Below, one piece after another: positions 11,883-14,449 of a DNA stretch of 14,449 nt. The translations under genes were made by a program, and so were the position numbers. The stretch comes from an uncultured Veillonella sp. GTDB lineage: Bacteria > Bacillota > Negativicutes > Veillonellales > Veillonellaceae. The notes below the pieces were generated by a model, which searched no databases, was not told the origin of the DNA, and was given only the letters and a program-made list of their open reading frames with translations. Position 1 is the stretch's first letter, and the number at the start of each line of letters is the position of its first letter. The DNA is taken from NCBI RefSeq assembly GCF_900545205.1, contig NZ_UQYC01000051.1:1-14449 (forward strand), read 5' to 3'.

Positions 11883-12773
11883 TTAGTGTACTCGTAGTTT
11901 CTTAAAGTCTGTCGTCAAGTATCTACGCAGCTTCCGCAGGGCTCGTTCATGGCGCCGTTGGATAGCTTGGCGGCTACAGTTCAGCTCTTCGCTGACAGAT
12001 ACGAGGCTTTTACAATCACCGTACACGCGACGCAATAGGTCTTGTTGATCTGGCGATAGTCTGCCAAGAGCCCATACGAGGCGAGCCCGTAGTCGTTGTT
12101 CCTCATCGGCCGTCATGATCATGTCTGCTATATTCTCTCCAGATGAGAAGATATCCATGCCAACCGCTACCTCGCCATCATCGGTGATGCGGTCTGGTAT
12201 ATGAATCTCACGATGATTACGCAACCGCTCCCGCTTCCAATACCGCATGTAACCATATCTAACACCAGCTTTCACAAAGCCAGGGAACGGCACGGAACCT
12301 TTCAAATCAAAGCTATAAATCGATTCCAATAGGATGGCCCACAGATAGCTCTCTAGGTCTTCACGAAACTCGCGGTTCCCCGTCTTATTCGTATAATGTA
12401 AGATGAGTGGCCGATACCTGCGACAGAGCTCGATTTGAGCCGCATCATGGCGCAGCTCATCAGCGGACCACGGCTGGTACCCAACCGTCTGAATTCGCAT
12501 ATTCGGATTTTGACAAATCGACACGAGGCTCTTATCTGATAAGGATGTTAAGACCTGATGCCCGCAGATAAGAGTCTGTAATTTCAACTCCTCCGGCACC
12601 TTGTACTCTGGTTCCTTAGGCGGTATCGTTTCAGATTCTAGTTCATTAGAAGAAGGTCTCTTAGATAGTACTTCTTTGGAAAATGTTCCCTTTGAAGATA
12701 TCTCCTCAGATTGTAAGCTTGCAGTTTTAATACAGGTTCGTTGTACTAACGGTTCTTCGTTTGTGTATAACAT
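11883..12773 (-). CDS. Sigma-70-like transcription factor, 296 aa
   Basis: The start at 12773 (MLYTNEEPL) has an AGGAAAGGGGA ribosome site; an ATG at 12797 in frame lacks one. Residues 1-65 are low-complexity, rich in Ser/Glu/Lys. A sigma region 2-like segment covers about 115-185: RRYRPLILHY, REDLESYLWAILLESIYSFD, then FPGFVKAGVRYGYMRYWKRERLR. A variable linker follows (190-225). A region 4-like segment covers about 235-285 (ALGRLSPDQQDLLRRVY, then the helix-turn-helix SVSEELNCSRQAIQRRHERALRKLRRYL). The protein should bind RNA polymerase and a -35 element. Sigma factors of this two-domain type in Firmicutes include SigH/ComX-like competence and stress sigmas, but I cannot say which. It has its own promoter (12811-12839) and no anti-sigma partner beside it. 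Confidence 0.85.
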   Translation of the reverse strand: MLYTNEEPLVQRTCIKTASLQSEEISSKGTFSKEVLSKRPSSNELESETIPPKEPEYKVPEELKLQTLICGHQVLTSLSDKSLVSICQNPNMRIQTVGYQPWSADELRHDAAQIELCRRYRPLILHYTNKTGNREFREDLESYLWAILLESIYSFDLKGSVPFPGFVKAGVRYGYMRYWKRERLRNHREIHIPDRITDDGEVAVGMDIFSSGENIADMIMTADEEQRLRARLVWALGRLSPDQQDLLRRVYGDCKSLVSVSEELNCSRQAIQRRHERALRKLRRYLTTDFKKLRVH

Positions 12774-12810
12774 AAATCCCCTTTCCTGCCATGGCATAGC
12801 GCTTATCTAC

Positions 12811-12850
12811 ACAATAACGCGGAATGGGGATTTTGACAAATTGGCAATTT
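12811..12850 (-). promoter_or_regulatory. Promoter of the sigma-like gene with overlapping palindrome
   Basis: On the minus strand: -35 TTGTCA (12839-12834), 17 bases, -10 TATTGT (12816-12811), with a start near 12804. AAATTGGCAATTT (12838-12850), a perfect inverted repeat around one central base, overlaps the upstream edge of the -35 box, as a regulator site would. The remaining bases between 12851 and the terminator at 12951 show nothing further. Confidence 0.5.
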
Positions 12851-12950
12851 CTGAGAATTCCTACATATTCTGTCACAATGTAACATTAATTTCTATCCAT
12901 TAAAAGACATAACTACACACCTAGATAGATAATTGCTGAAAATAATACAA

Positions 12951-12984
12951 AAAAGACACCACAGAGGAATATGGTGTCTCTTTT
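12951..12984. terminator. Bidirectional terminator downstream of the ATPase gene
   Basis: AGACACCA (12954-12961) pairs with TGGTGTCT (12972-12979), with A-rich and T-rich flanks and a 10-base loop. It lies about 125 bases beyond the ATPase stop codon and ahead of the sigma gene promoter. The stem word matches the terminator at 2742-2779. Confidence 0.8.
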
Positions 12985-13022
12985 AGAGGAATTAGTACTA
13001 CCATTGGGTAATAGTACGTAAG

Positions 13023-13092
13023 TTACGATTACTGATATACACGTTAGGAGTAACGTATTCTGATGTTACAAGTAACTGTACAGGTAATCGTA
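13023..13092. repeat. Cluster of TTACRAGTAAC repeats and inverted repeats after the ATPase gene
   Basis: Three copies of a word close to TTACRAGTAAC begin at 13023, 13044 and 13066, about two helical turns apart. ACGTTA/TAACGT (13041-13046, 13051-13056) and GTTAC/GTAAC (13065-13069, 13072-13076) are local dyads. TACGATTAC (13024-13032) and GTAATCGTA (13084-13092) enclose them, so the 69-base stretch can be drawn as a stem carrying two small hairpins. It lies between the ATPase stop and its terminator, so it would be part of that mRNA's 3' untranslated region. Confidence 0.6.
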
Positions 13093-13107
13093 TTTTAAAT
13101 TGTCTGA

Positions 13108-14172
13108 TTACATTGCAATACAGGAGGCTTCCACAAAATCTTTGAGTTGTGGTTTTACGTAGGTTTGGTACACGTCTGCACCATTGCCACGAACGATGTC
13201 ACCCCAGTATTTATACACATAGCGGTACCAGAAATGGAACATGCTATTTGTGAAGTGGTAGTCAGCGTATTTCGCTGGTCCACGGCTATTCGCTTGGATA
13301 CGACCTACGAGGCCCATGGCCATCAAGTCGTTTAAGCGAGATGTAAAGGTGCCACTTTTAATTTGGCTAGCTTGCAACAACTCCACATAGTATGGTCTCT
13401 CTAGTGTAGCAAGGCCAGATAGAATCGCATTAGCACCGGTGATATTTTTCATATCTCGATGTAAGATATGCTGCGTTTCTTCAAAGAGGGCGCCCGATAC
13501 GGAGAAGAACAAATTAATGATATTCGTATCGATGCTTTCACCATTGTCAAAGTACTGCACATAAGCAGGCAAACCACCTGTTACGGCGAACACAGTACGC
13601 AAATCATCCTTGGCATAGTGAAGGCCCAAGGATTTCATGTCCACCAAGGAGAACGGTTTCACCTCGAAATATTCCGACACATAAGGACCAATCAAGCTGC
13701 GATCGCCAATGATGCGGCCATCGAGCTGTTCTAACCCATTCGCCATCAAGATGATGTTCAAACGGCTCGTTTCTTTATAAGTATCTAACAAATCGCGCAA
13801 GTGTATAGGGAACTGAGGTACAGCCTCCACCAAGGAAGGGTAATCATCAATCACCACAGTCTGAGGCGTTTTTACACTGCTTTCAAATAGACCCTCAAAG
13901 GCCTCTTGCAAGCTAGTGATCGATTCGAATTTATCCTGCCCATCAGCAGGAACAAAACGTGCCTCAAGAGCTCGATTCATATCGGCTACATGGATTGCTT
14001 CATTAGCCATGCGACCCGCCAAGTATAACGCCTTATGACGACGCACAAGCTGGGAAGCCACATAGGATTTGCCACTGCGATGCGGACCATACACAACACA
14101 CAAACTCATTTGATTCATCGCAATACGGGACTGGATACTCTCAATAATTTCAGCACGTCCCACAAAATTCAT
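13108..14172 (-). CDS. AAA ATPase of the ATPase_2/DUF234 type, 354 aa, C-terminus shortened
   Basis: The protein opens NFVGRAEIIESI, the typical start of this ATPase group. The Walker A motif is GPHRSGKS (29-36), Walker B VVIDDYPSL (106-114), a sensor-like NIILMANG (139-146), and the family marker VTGGLPAYV (197-205). A winged-helix-like region lies at about 245-300, then HFWYRYVYKY (313-322). Related proteins are usually about 440-470 residues, with a further C-terminal DUF234/nuclease-like part. Here the chain stops at DFVEASCIAM, where that part would begin, and no continuation is seen downstream in any minus frame. It is a cytoplasmic P-loop NTPase of unknown role. GGAGGTG precedes the ATG, and an extended -10 promoter lies at 14204-14212. 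It appears monocistronic. Confidence 0.88.
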   Translation of the reverse strand: MNFVGRAEIIESIQSRIAMNQMSLCVVYGPHRSGKSYVASQLVRRHKALYLAGRMANEAIHVADMNRALEARFVPADGQDKFESITSLQEAFEGLFESSVKTPQTVVIDDYPSLVEAVPQFPIHLRDLLDTYKETSRLNIILMANGLEQLDGRIIGDRSLIGPYVSEYFEVKPFSLVDMKSLGLHYAKDDLRTVFAVTGGLPAYVQYFDNGESIDTNIINLFFSVSGALFEETQHILHRDMKNITGANAILSGLATLERPYYVELLQASQIKSGTFTSRLNDLMAMGLVGRIQANSRGPAKYADYHFTNSMFHFWYRYVYKYWGDIVRGNGADVYQTYVKPQLKDFVEASCIAM

Positions 14173-14203
14173 ATACTCTCACCTCCAACATTCTATGGAG
14201 ACT

Positions 14204-14212
14204 ATTATATCA
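14204..14212 (-). promoter_or_regulatory. Extended -10 promoter of the ATPase gene
   Basis: TGATATAAT on the minus strand (14212-14204) is an exact extended -10 element (TGnTATAAT). No good -35 box lies 17 bases upstream, where the DNA is an AAATTT-rich tract that could act as an UP-type element. The predicted leader is about 25-30 nt. Confidence 0.6.
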
Positions 14213-14403
14213 TAAATTTAAAACAAATTTAAACTTATTTTCATATTATTAACATGACTTTTGATTATGTTAAAATTTTTACGCATAAAATATACTTATT
14301 TAATGGTTTACTTTTTACTCATATATTGGTGAAAGCCCCCATATTTACTACATTTTATACAGTTGTAATTCCAATACGACTATACAGAGGAAAGTATAAT
14401 CAT

Positions 14404-14449
14404 AACCACCCGTAGAACGGGTGGTTTGCTCTGACCCTATAAGGGTCTT
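14404..14449. other. Two tight hairpins at the window edge, possible IS200/IS605-type end
   Basis: AACCACCCGT (14404-14413) pairs perfectly with ACGGGTGGTT (14417-14426) around a 3-base loop. GACCCT (14433-14438) then pairs with AGGGTC (14442-14447), also with a 3-base loop. Paired short-loop hairpins followed by GGTTTGCTCTG resemble the subterminal structures of IS200/IS605 elements. No transposase is visible because the window ends here. A plain terminator is the alternative, but the long T run is missing. Between 14213 and 14403 I see no gene. Confidence 0.4.

Overview
The window looks like chromosome of a diderm Firmicute of the Negativicutes, most likely Veillonella or a close relative. 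It is AT-rich and uses strong AGGAGG-type ribosome sites, sigma-A-like promoters and U-tailed hairpin terminators, as Firmicutes do. It also encodes a trimeric autotransporter with a YadA outer-membrane anchor, which requires an outer membrane. The genus is inferred from this combination and from the style of the secreted proteins, not from a marker gene.

Layout. Positions 1-5500 are mostly minus-strand genes for small exported or membrane proteins of unknown function: a 133-aa membrane protein and a 418-aa secreted protein (one operon), a divergent 154-aa secreted protein, a 197-aa four-helix membrane protein, and an apparent operon of two small secreted proteins plus a 211-aa membrane-anchored protein. 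Positions 5540-8050 hold a sodium:solute symporter on the plus strand, flanked by two type I toxin-antitoxin loci. Positions 8054-10357 hold a paralogue of the 418-aa secreted protein and a short YadA-type adhesin. Positions 10540-14200 hold three minus-strand genes that look regulatory or ATP-dependent: a 202-aa protein (possibly ComK-like, weakly supported), a sigma-70-like protein with a variable N-terminus, and an AAA ATPase of the ATPase_2/DUF234 type that appears shortened at its C-terminus. The right edge has two tight hairpins that may belong to an IS200/IS605-type element end.

The most notable content lies between and around the genes. (1) There are three copies of a convergent type I toxin-antitoxin locus. 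Each has a plus-strand antitoxin RNA with a near-perfect promoter. In copies 2 and 3 this RNA meets, tail to tail, the mRNA of a 33-aa hydrophobic holin-like toxin. In copy 1 the toxin gene is cleanly missing but both promoters remain, leaving an orphan antitoxin. (2) Three secreted-protein genes share one control element: a TAGGCA-17-TATACT promoter buried in a roughly 45-bp imperfect palindrome. The arms differ in sequence between copies, yet each copy stays self-complementary. The same genes share a signal-peptide ending although their mature proteins belong to two families. (3) The sigma-like gene is followed, directly from its stop codon, by seven degenerate 17-bp tandem repeats. The neighbouring 202-aa gene and the ATPase gene have other short repeat arrays in the same 3' position.

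Working model (inference): the region is an accessory surface-protein locus. Cassettes of palindromic promoter, signal peptide and secreted domain, accompanied by type I toxin-antitoxin units, have been duplicated and reshuffled, and the symporter now separates two of them.
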